NCBI GenBank assembly: GCA_049366695.1
Contig: JBMNCR010000039.1
Coordinates: forward strand, 1 to 13,257
Direction: 5' to 3'
Origin: JBMNCR01 sp049366695
GTDB taxonomy: Bacteria; Bacillota; Clostridia; Eubacteriales; Alkalibacteraceae
Length of the DNA stretch: 13,257 nt
Under the pieces are notes generated by a model. That model was not told the DNA's origin, did no database searches, and saw only the letters and a program-made list of their open reading frames with translations. A program made the position numbers and the translations under genes. This document shows, in pieces, positions 1 to 7,161 of this stretch (positions are counted from its first letter, which is position 1; the number at the start of each line of letters is the position of its first letter).

Positions 1-50
1 CCACCCATTATATAGGGATAACAACCTTCTACAATGATACAAATCTTCAT
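1..50 (-). CDS. pelF: PelF glycosyltransferase, N-terminal 16 codons only (cut by window edge)
   Basis: The ATG at 50-48 follows a strong GGAGGT ribosome binding site (59-54). The visible peptide reads MKICIIVEGCYPYIMG and then a partial Gly codon. This resembles the opening of PelF proteins, where a short beta strand leads into a [L/V]EG-x-YP-Y-x-x-GG signature. PelF is a cytosolic GT4-family, UDP-sugar-dependent glycosyltransferase that polymerises Pel. The gene starts 25 nt after the DUF2194 gene and is the next cistron of the same operon; a pelG transporter gene is expected after it but cannot be seen. Only the start is present, so the identity rests on this short motif plus the pelD and pelE genes upstream. 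Confidence 0.8.
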   Translation of the reverse strand, partial: MKICIIVEGCYPYIMG

Positions 51-75
51 ATTTACCTCCTAATTTTCATTAAAA

Positions 76-1824
76 CTACTCATGCAATGTAACTACAACA
101 TTAGAATCAGTTGCATAAATCAAATATGCACCATCTTCAACTTTTGTGATAGTCCCATTATCAATCCCAGTCACTACCTTTTGTGTTCGAAGCATAAAAT
201 ATGCCTCTTTTTCAAAACCATCAATAGATATTGATATGCCATTTCCATCAATGGTTATATTCGGTATAATATCCAAAAATTTCGAAACACGACTGTCTAC
301 ATCAGATATCTTTAAACTATCTATATTCTTATAATTCGCCCAATAAGTATCTACTGAAGAAGTTAAATCTTTAAATATATTTGACCAATCTTTATCATCA
401 TTCTCAGGGTATATAATTTTACTCATATCAATTCCATGAATAATTACCCCTAGAGCAGTTGCTGTACTATGCAGCTTGAATAAATCTTCATCCGAATAAG
501 AAAATCCTTCCGTTATAACTGGTATATTAACAATATTTTTATCGTAATATGAAAAAGTTGTTCCATCGTCCCAAGAAGAAATCAAAGTGCTAATATTTAT
601 CTGATTATTTACACTATTAACCAGTTTACCTGAAATGTTTTTATCATAATTATTTAAATATAAAGCTCTTAAATCATAATTTTTTAAAGTATTTTTGTAT
701 ATATCTATAGCATCAATTACTTTTTCTTCAGTCTGAACACTGTATCTATCATAATCTGAAACACCTATTTCTCCGCCTATTCGTTTCAATTCGCTAGCTA
801 AAGTAGACAACGCTGATGTATTTAATTCATTTTCTGAAATTATACTTTCATCAAAACTACCAATTGCGAAGAAGGTGGGTACATTACTAGTAGACATAGA
901 AAGTGCAATAATATCAGGTAATGCAATATCTTCAAAAAATCTCTGAGAATTCCTTGCATATTTTTTTTGCATTTCCTCTTCATTTTCTAACGATAAGTAA
1001 GGTGCATTATTAACTATTAATGCTTTTGCATTAATAACTGGATACACAAAGTCTTGATAAATCTGAGCAAATATAGATGTAATAATTCCTATACCATTAT
1101 TACTGTCAAAGAAAGAACCATTCACCACATATATCTGACTGCCTTCGTATACATTACGCCATAATATATCTGGCATTTCTTCGTTTTTTATAACTGACAT
1201 GTCTTTATCGTCAGTCAGACCAGCTATATAAGTTTTACAAGTAGAGGTTACTTTAATATTCATTGTTTCAACATTTAATTCTGCATACTCATGTTTACCA
1301 CCCAAGAAAAAACCTGAAAATATATTAATACCTTCCTGAACATATGTACCACTTAAACTTTTGATTCCTAAAAGTGTTTGCCAATCTTCACTCAATTCAT
1401 CTTCACTGGGTAATACAGCCATAATCACATTGATACCTTTTTTCATACAGTTTTGAACTGTTTTTAGGTCATAAGTATTTTCCATTGTATTTGATGCTAA
1501 GATTATGATCTCCGTATTATTTAAGTCTTCCTCAGACAATGTTAACAAGCTTTCATTAACTCTATAACCTCTACGCAAGTAATATAATCCCTGCTCAATA
1601 TAAACTGCCTCATCATCATTTTTCCCGGTAATCATCAAAATACTTCCTGAACTATTTTTAATACTATTTCCGCTACTATCAATATCGACAACCAAATTAT
1701 TGTGATTATCATTAAAACTACTTCTTAGTTCGTCAAACGAAATACTTATTGAAGTCATTTGAAATAGAATAAATAATAATAATATCAACAGAGTCAGTTG
1801 TATATAATGTACTTTTTTAACCAC
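76..1824 (-). CDS. DUF2194 / PelA-deacetylase-like protein, probably catalytically inactive
   Basis: 582 aa with a GTG start placed 7 nt after GGAGG. An N-terminal hydrophobic anchor (about residues 7-22) is followed by a large domain predicted to lie outside the membrane, and there is no second membrane segment. The layout looks like DUF2194 and PelA-type proteins: a Rossmann-like first half (about 60-260), then a carbohydrate-esterase-4-like half (about 265-500). Where active members carry an Asp-Asp-Phe-Pro motif for metal binding, this protein has VNNAPYL (residues 271-277). Where a His-rich GHEIG-x-HGYxH loop is expected, it has GGEIGVSDYDRY (350-361). The metal ligands therefore appear to be lost. 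In Pel systems a deacetylase normally acts on the exported polymer; here a binding or scaffold role is more likely. A C-terminal beta-rich tail (about 520-582) ends the protein. The position between the GT2 and pelF fits a pel gene. The alignment to DUF2194 is by eye. Confidence 0.62.
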   Translation of the reverse strand: MVKKVHYIQLTLLILLLFILFQMTSISISFDELRSSFNDNHNNLVVDIDSSGNSIKNSSGSILMITGKNDDEAVYIEQGLYYLRRGYRVNESLLTLSEEDLNNTEIIILASNTMENTYDLKTVQNCMKKGINVIMAVLPSEDELSEDWQTLLGIKSLSGTYVQEGINIFSGFFLGGKHEYAELNVETMNIKVTSTCKTYIAGLTDDKDMSVIKNEEMPDILWRNVYEGSQIYVVNGSFFDSNNGIGIITSIFAQIYQDFVYPVINAKALIVNNAPYLSLENEEEMQKKYARNSQRFFEDIALPDIIALSMSTSNVPTFFAIGSFDESIISENELNTSALSTLASELKRIGGEIGVSDYDRYSVQTEEKVIDAIDIYKNTLKNYDLRALYLNNYDKNISGKLVNSVNNQINISTLISSWDDGTTFSYYDKNIVNIPVITEGFSYSDEDLFKLHSTATALGVIIHGIDMSKIIYPENDDKDWSNIFKDLTSSVDTYWANYKNIDSLKISDVDSRVSKFLDIIPNITIDGNGISISIDGFEKEAYFMLRTQKVVTGIDNGTITKVEDGAYLIYATDSNVVVTLHE

Positions 1825-1836
1825 GGTATCACCTCC

Positions 1837-2571
1837 TTATTTCGCTTTCAAAAACTTATACTGCAATATAATTGTTAATGTACTTAACATCATAAGCACC
1901 ATATATAATATCGGCTTCAATCCTGAATGTATGCTTTCTCCCATAGTCCTTTCATACATCGTAGAAGGAATTTCCTCAATTTTATAACCTAACAGCAACA
2001 TCTTTATAATCATGTTAGCATCAGGATATCTTGGATCAAAATTCATAAATTTAGCATAATATGAAAATGTCCTCCGATTTAAAGCCTGTAATCCACTAGT
2101 AGGATCTGTAATCTTATTTTTTGTAAACACTTTAATTAAAAATTGAAAAAAAACAATTGCAATCTTTTTTAGCAAAGATATTTTAAAGGAGATACTTCCC
2201 TTTACAAATCTAGAACCAATTATAATATCTGCAGCATTTTTACTTTTTATTTTCTCATAAAGATTATAAATATTATTTACCCCATGCTGTCCATCAGCAT
2301 CCATTTGTATTACATACTGATAATTATTCTTAGTTGCATACACATAACCTGTTTTTAAAGTAGCCCCATATCCCATATTAAATATATGAGTAATCATGTT
2401 CACAGGCTTTCCATACATAGAAACAATATTTTCAGTATTATCACTTGATTTATCATTGATTACAAGTATATCAGCAATTTCACCATAGCCATTCTCCAAT
2501 ATGCTATCCAATAGTTTTCCAATGGCAAATTCTTCATTATAAGCCGGAATGATTATTAATAGTTCCTTCAT
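1837..2571 (-). CDS. GT2 glycosyltransferase, polyprenyl-phosphate-sugar-synthase-like (DPM1/GacI type)
   Basis: 244 aa with a GT-A fold of family GT2. The N-terminus has the LIIIPAYNEE start, VINDKSSDNT (37-46) follows, and the metal-binding motif is QMDADGQH (D91-x-D93). IIGSRFVKG (117-125) and the acceptor-region ITDPTSGLQALNRR (154-167) are typical of dolichol/undecaprenyl-phosphate sugar synthases. One membrane helix near the C-terminus (about 219-238) would hold it at the inner face of the membrane. The expected reaction is transfer of a sugar from a nucleotide donor to undecaprenyl phosphate; the sugar cannot be told from sequence. The start overlaps the stop of the GT4 gene by 4 nt (ATGA), with GGAGG 7 nt upstream. 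Combined with the GT-C and DUF2304 genes of this operon, it completes a three-part side-chain glycosylation set. Confidence 0.88.
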   Translation of the reverse strand: MKELLIIIPAYNEEFAIGKLLDSILENGYGEIADILVINDKSSDNTENIVSMYGKPVNMITHIFNMGYGATLKTGYVYATKNNYQYVIQMDADGQHGVNNIYNLYEKIKSKNAADIIIGSRFVKGSISFKISLLKKIAIVFFQFLIKVFTKNKITDPTSGLQALNRRTFSYYAKFMNFDPRYPDANMIIKMLLLGYKIEEIPSTMYERTMGESIHSGLKPILYMVLMMLSTLTIILQYKFLKAK

Positions 2572-3779
2572 CCATTATCCTCCATAAAGCTATAAAGCAA
2601 ATCAAGATTTTTTCTATAATCAAATTTCATCTCTGCGTTTGCCTGTTCAAACTTGTAAATCAATGTTTTATCATCCAAAAGTTTTATTATTTCTGAAGCA
2701 ATTTCATTTACTTCTAAGTCGACAATTATTCCATTTACTTCATGCTGAATCTGTTCCCGATTACCAGTACAATCCGACGCTACAATTGCTTTTCCAAGAA
2801 CTTGAGCTTCTTCAATTGCAATACTCTTACCTTCAAAACGAGTAGTATGTACATAAAGTTGACATTGCTTTAAAAATGGATATGGATTTGATTTAGCACC
2901 CAATAGTATAAAGTCTCCTGTTACATTATGCTTTTCAATCAATTTTTCTAGCTCACCCCTGATTGCACCATCACCTATCACGTACCACCGGATATTATAA
3001 CCTGCTTTTCTTATTTTTTGTAAAACTGGTATCGCCATATCATATGCTTTTTGATAATGAAGTCTTCCAATGGTTAAAATCCTAATCCCATCAAAATCAT
3101 CCTGAAACCCAGTACCTTCCTCTGCAAGTTTTTTTATAGCCTCTGCATTAATAATATTATAAAAAATTTCAACTTTATCCTTATATTGCGGATAAACTCC
3201 AACAAAAGACTTTTTCGCATCCTCAGATACGATATAAATGCGATTCATTTTGTCATAACAACCATGATCTATTGTAGGTGTATAACCTGCTTTTTTATAA
3301 TCTATATGTATAAACACAGCTTTTTTATCGGCTTTTACATAATCAGCAACATAATATGCAGCTCCTCCCTCAAGATAAGCAATTGCAATATCAAATTTCT
3401 CCTGTATAACGGGAGTTCCATCACTTATTATTTTCCAAAATAATTTGTCTAACTGTATTCTTCCATTACTTAACTGTTCCTTAATATTATGAAATAAATA
3501 AGGTAATTCGCGTAAAAAATTAATTTTTTTCAATAGAGCTACAATTACGGTTTTTATCAATACAAATCTTGCTCCTATTGATAATACCGATCTATTATCT
3601 GGATGCTTATTATGCATTATTACATAAGGCGGTACTTCATCATACATTTCACCACGGTTTACTAATACTAATAAATGAAGTTCATACTTATTTGTATCCA
3701 TGACCTTCATTAATTCCGTCATGGATTTTTCTGCACCAGCTCTACCTAACGTATTTATTACAAAAAGTACTTTTTTCAT
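2568..3779 (-). CDS. GT4-family glycosyltransferase (GT-B fold), not PelF
   Basis: 403 aa. The N-terminal GRAGAEKSM loop (12-20) follows the first beta strand, as in retaining GT4 enzymes. The C-terminal domain has TIGRLHYQKAYD (236-247), with the Arg-Lys pair that contacts the donor phosphates, and RFEGKSIAIEEA (314-325), which gives the E-x7-E motif at E316 and E324. No membrane helix or signal peptide is seen, so it is probably cytosolic. It is shorter than PelF and lacks the PelF N-terminal signature, so it is an additional transferase beside the PelF that starts at position 50. Substrate and acceptor are not predictable. It starts at an ATG 17 nt after the GT-C gene with a GGGGAGAG binding site, and overlaps the GT2 gene by 4 nt. 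Confidence 0.85.
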   Translation of the reverse strand: MKKVLFVINTLGRAGAEKSMTELMKVMDTNKYELHLLVLVNRGEMYDEVPPYVIMHNKHPDNRSVLSIGARFVLIKTVIVALLKKINFLRELPYLFHNIKEQLSNGRIQLDKLFWKIISDGTPVIQEKFDIAIAYLEGGAAYYVADYVKADKKAVFIHIDYKKAGYTPTIDHGCYDKMNRIYIVSEDAKKSFVGVYPQYKDKVEIFYNIINAEAIKKLAEEGTGFQDDFDGIRILTIGRLHYQKAYDMAIPVLQKIRKAGYNIRWYVIGDGAIRGELEKLIEKHNVTGDFILLGAKSNPYPFLKQCQLYVHTTRFEGKSIAIEEAQVLGKAIVASDCTGNREQIQHEVNGIIVDLEVNEIASEIIKLLDDKTLIYKFEQANAEMKFDYRKNLDLLYSFMEDNG

Positions 3780-3796
3780 TGCTCTCCCCTATTTCC

Positions 3797-6151
3797 TCAA
3801 TTAACATTAAATCCATAATTAATAGCCAAATTATTCAAATAATAAGGTTCCTGCTCTAAATGATAACAAACAAAATCATCATCTTCATAATAAACACTCA
3901 TTTCATTAGGAAAATAGTACATATACATCTTTGCCCAATGATACGCCTTTGCCATGATTGGACTTCTTTGATTACTATAGTAATGACTTATTTGTTCAAA
4001 ATCCTTATTCAGTATTACCTCTTTTGCATCATCTAATGTAAAGTTGGGGAAGGTTTCTATTTCTTCACCAATAGTAATCAATTCACCATATACAATAGGT
4101 CTTTTTTCAACAAAAAAGAATACATTTTCTGTAGGAATAAAAATAGATGTATTTTTATCAAAATTTTCAAGTTTAGCTAAAAAATCAGTCCATTCATAAT
4201 GAAATCCAGAATCTAGGATAATACTATATTCACTCACAGTTGAAACTATTGTCCATGAATTATCATCATATTCCTCAAAAATCTTGTCTACAACTGCTAC
4301 TGAACTTTCTGCCTGCAATAACACAAACCTACTTAATTCTCTCTTATAATCACCTAAATATATTCCACATACCATTATTCCAATAACCCCAACACTTATC
4401 GTACTGATTAGTATCTTAGTCCATTTATTTGTATTAAATACTTCATAAACTATTTCCAATGGCATACCTAATAACAATGGAATCGCGTAAGCTAAGAATA
4501 CACTAACCCTGTAATCTTCTATAATAGTAGGCAACCCTAATTCTTTACTAGTTAACATAACTAAAAGAATAGATATATAAATTAATACACTATATTGCAA
4601 AAATGTCTCTTCCTCTAATGTGGTACACAAATTCCGTATAATAGTAATTATCATTATGATAAGCATGCTTATTATAATAATCCAAAATACTTCCTGTCGC
4701 ATTATATACGTAATTCCTTTGCTTTCCATAAGAATACATACGTATAATAATATACAGAACTGTAAAAAAGTCTGACGCTTTGTAATACGATACAAATTTC
4801 GCATAACAATATTTATAAAAACTAAAAACATACTTATCAATAAAAACCAGAATACTTTTTCACGAATTAAATACTCTATTGCTTTGTCTTTTATTATAGT
4901 TGCCTTCGAAAAAATATTCCCGGCAATTTTACTACCACCTAATGTCACTTCTGGTGTATTTGTTTCTTCATATACAATTTCATTATTCCCTTCATCTTGA
5001 TCTGATGAATCGGTAATTACACCCACTGCCCAGTATAAGGATCCCTGCAATTCATGACCAGTTGCCATTCCAATGCCTATTGGCAACATCCCTACCATAG
5101 TACTAATTAACCCACATACAATAATCTTTACAAATAACTTTTCTTTAAATATGGTATAAAACCTGCTCAAAAAAACACTCAAACATACTAATAACGCAAC
5201 CAAAGTCACATAATAATGAATATATAGTGTCAAAGAAAAACTCATACCAAACAAAACTAAATTCATTTGTTTTTTGTCACTAATATAATAATGCAAATAT
5301 ATAAAAACAGGATATAAAAACAATATTCCAAATTCTTCAGGTATAGTATACTGTAATCGATCCCATGCAGAATACCTAAATAAATTAGCTGCAGCATACA
5401 AAAACAATCCAATAAGCGGAGCATACTTTGAACGGTACACTCTTTTCAACAGAACATATAGCATAACCAGTGAAAACATAACTAGAATAAATCCAAAATA
5501 TCTCGCAACTATAAAAGCTTTGAATCCAAATACTTTAATCAATGCATATAGAATATTATGCATTCCAAAAGGATATACTCCATCACTAAAAATCTGTCCC
5601 TGCAACATATTTTGTACCCATTCTAGATGTACTACTTCATCATAAATACCGAAACCGGAGTATTTGACAAATCGATATCCTATATAATAAGCATGAATTG
5701 CCATACAAGCAATAAAAACTATTGTCTCTACAAAATGTAATTTTAATAGCAAGGTAATTCTATTTTCTATTCTTTTCCACAAATGTTTAACTTTTTCCTT
5801 ACGAAAAAGTTTCCATCCATATACTCCTTCTGACAATAAAGCAAAAACCTTAACGCGTTCTAATACTACTTTTTTAAATTTTGATTTATCCAAAAAGTAA
5901 CGAACGGCAACAGCCCCTGTTAATAAGACTATAATGGTTATAATTCTAGATGTGCATTTTAAAAACAGTAGTAAAAATATCGCATTCATTACATAAAAAT
6001 TTCCAACAATAAAATAAAGTAAAACATTATCAAAAAAAGTCTTTACTACTACAATTCCTCTTAGCATAACGAAAGCAAGCCCGAAGATTATAACAATGTA
6101 TGATAAACTTACAAGACTTAGTTGTATAATATTGTCAATCATAACTGTCAT
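3797..6151 (-). CDS. Large polytopic membrane protein, GT-C-like glycosyltransferase
   Basis: 784 aa with about a dozen hydrophobic helices through residue ~600 and a soluble C-terminal part (about 601-784). After a helix ending near residue 160, a loop carries an acidic/His/Trp cluster (IYDEVVHLEW, D171, E172, H175, W178). This resembles the first outer loop of GT-C enzymes, where an acidic residue is the catalytic centre, and points to a sugar transferase using a polyprenyl-phosphate donor outside the membrane. The family is unnamed as far as I can tell. Residues 423-475 and 478-530 are similar to each other with a period of 55 residues, so a membrane segment has been duplicated. Two starts are possible: 6151, right after AAGGAAGGT, or the in-frame ATG at 6142 with better spacing. 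The gene follows pelE after 113 nt and precedes the GT4 by 17 nt. GT-C assignment is inference. Confidence 0.68.
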   Translation of the reverse strand: MTVMIDNIIQLSLVSLSYIVIIFGLAFVMLRGIVVVKTFFDNVLLYFIVGNFYVMNAIFLLLFLKCTSRIITIIVLLTGAVAVRYFLDKSKFKKVVLERVKVFALLSEGVYGWKLFRKEKVKHLWKRIENRITLLLKLHFVETIVFIACMAIHAYYIGYRFVKYSGFGIYDEVVHLEWVQNMLQGQIFSDGVYPFGMHNILYALIKVFGFKAFIVARYFGFILVMFSLVMLYVLLKRVYRSKYAPLIGLFLYAAANLFRYSAWDRLQYTIPEEFGILFLYPVFIYLHYYISDKKQMNLVLFGMSFSLTLYIHYYVTLVALLVCLSVFLSRFYTIFKEKLFVKIIVCGLISTMVGMLPIGIGMATGHELQGSLYWAVGVITDSSDQDEGNNEIVYEETNTPEVTLGGSKIAGNIFSKATIIKDKAIEYLIREKVFWFLLISMFLVFINIVMRNLYRITKRQTFLQFCILLYVCILMESKGITYIMRQEVFWIIIISMLIIMIITIIRNLCTTLEEETFLQYSVLIYISILLVMLTSKELGLPTIIEDYRVSVFLAYAIPLLLGMPLEIVYEVFNTNKWTKILISTISVGVIGIMVCGIYLGDYKRELSRFVLLQAESSVAVVDKIFEEYDDNSWTIVSTVSEYSIILDSGFHYEWTDFLAKLENFDKNTSIFIPTENVFFFVEKRPIVYGELITIGEEIETFPNFTLDDAKEVILNKDFEQISHYYSNQRSPIMAKAYHWAKMYMYYFPNEMSVYYEDDDFVCYHLEQEPYYLNNLAINYGFNVN
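4562..4885 (-). repeat. Internal tandem duplication within the GT-C-like gene
   Basis: Codons 423-475 and 478-530 encode two similar blocks with a 55-residue period. Both begin K-x-I-x-Y-x-x-R, then VFW, a hydrophobic stretch with ISM, RNL, TFLQ and a second hydrophobic stretch with L-x-Y-x-x-IL. By hand, 19 of 46 aligned positions (430-475 against 485-530) are identical and most others are conservative. Each block supplies about two membrane segments, so the copy changes the helix count. The divergence suggests the duplication is not recent. Confidence 0.7.
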
Positions 6152-6264
6152 ACCTTCCTTATATTATACTTTTTCTTAAAACAATTAAATTTATTAACTT
6201 CTATATTTGATTATTATCCTCCTAATATAAAACTTTAATATTGTAATACAATATGTCAGTCTTT
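6152..6264 (-). other. Gap between pelE and the glycosyltransferase module, with an ownerless Shine-Dalgarno
   Basis: This is the only sizeable gap inside the operon. Read on the minus strand it holds a palindrome just after the pelE stop, then a perfect AGGAGG (6223-6218) with no ATG, GTG or TTG at a usable distance; the triplet at the right spacing is ATC. The real binding site of the next gene, AAGGAAGGT, abuts the start at 6151. The orphan site looks like what is left of a lost gene start. A weak TTGTAT-16-TATATT could act as an internal promoter, but I would not rely on it. Confidence 0.5.
6238..6254. repeat. 17-bp palindrome after pelE (8-bp arms, 1-nt centre)
   Basis: ATATTGTA-A-TACAATAT is perfectly symmetrical and begins 10 nt past the pelE stop codon. 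In RNA it would give a 7-bp, AU-rich stem with a 3-nt loop. No long U run follows on the minus strand, so it is a weak terminator at best. It could be an operator, an RNA processing site, or chance in AT-rich DNA. Confidence 0.45.
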
Positions 6265-7161
6265 TTACACCTGATAGAAACGAATTAATTCTAAGCTTTC
6301 ATTGTCAAATTCAACATTAGATTCCTTCATTCTTTTCAAAATATCAAAAAAATTACCTTTATCGTCAATTTCATAATATAATTTCAAATTACCCTTATAT
6401 GTATCCAACTCATTTGGACATTCAGTAATAGCACGTTGTCCCCAAAGTAACGCTTCACTGCTGTTACCTACTTTTAAAAGATGATCAATAATATTTTTAT
6501 ACATCTTACTTGTAATTGCTTTTTTATTTTGTAAAAACAATTTTCCCATCAATTGTACATATTGTTCAATGTAAGTCATTTCTTCTATCTCACTCAAAAC
6601 ATCTTTTTCTAAAAAGCTATGGATATAATCAATGAGTATACAATATATATCAGCATCATCAGGATATTTTTTTAGATTTTCCTGCATTTTTTGCACTGTT
6701 ACTTTGAAATTAGATTTTACATCTGCAATTACTGTTGCCACATAGTGTGATGTTTCAGAATCATCACTTTCTAGCGCATTGGTAATAACTGTAAGCGAAT
6801 TATTGTAATCTTCTTTTAATACATCTAATATTACTCTTCTCTTATTATTATTATTTGATACAATTAGTGCCTCTTCAATCGGGACAGCATCAATTTCTTT
6901 ATTAAAATCAGGTCCTATTATCATATTCAACTCTTCTCTATGAAAACTTAAGTCCCCAATATCTACTTCTTTTTTATAAAGAAGTATTCTAAAACACCAA
7001 GAAAATAATAAAAAACCCGGACCAATAACAGGACATAATATCATAAAAAATAATAATAAAAATCCTTTTGTCTTTTCTTTTTTAATAATTAAAACTATAC
7101 AGACAGCAATGCTTATAATTAAGTTGATAATACCAATGTAAAATAATATATTATTTTCCAT
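6265..7161 (-). CDS. pelE: PelE-like membrane protein with TPR-type helical repeats
   Basis: 298 aa. Two hydrophobic segments (about 5-27 and 33-62, the second containing ILCPVIGPGF) precede a charged linker and a cytosolic helical domain from about residue 108 to the end. The helical part has the feel of tetratricopeptide repeats, for example ENLKKYPDDADIYCILIDY (151-169) and EALLWGQRAITECPNELDTY (237-256). The ETSHYVATVIAD stretch (126-137) resembles the start of the PelE helical domain. PelE forms an inner-membrane complex with PelD, the PelF polymerase and PelG. The length is in the family's range. The start overlaps the end of pelD by 11 nt, so translation is probably coupled. Sequence similarity alone is modest; position right after pelD and the two-TM-plus-TPR layout make the call. 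Confidence 0.8.
   Translation of the reverse strand: MENNILFYIGIINLIISIAVCIVLIIKKEKTKGFLLLFFMILCPVIGPGFLLFSWCFRILLYKKEVDIGDLSFHREELNMIIGPDFNKEIDAVPIEEALIVSNNNNKRRVILDVLKEDYNNSLTVITNALESDDSETSHYVATVIADVKSNFKVTVQKMQENLKKYPDDADIYCILIDYIHSFLEKDVLSEIEEMTYIEQYVQLMGKLFLQNKKAITSKMYKNIIDHLLKVGNSSEALLWGQRAITECPNELDTYKGNLKLYYEIDDKGNFFDILKRMKESNVEFDNESLELIRFYQV

Noticed and set aside
2568..3779. Considered calling the GT4 gene pelF
   Set aside because: It lacks the PelF N-terminal signature and is shorter than PelF, while a gene with that signature starts at position 50.
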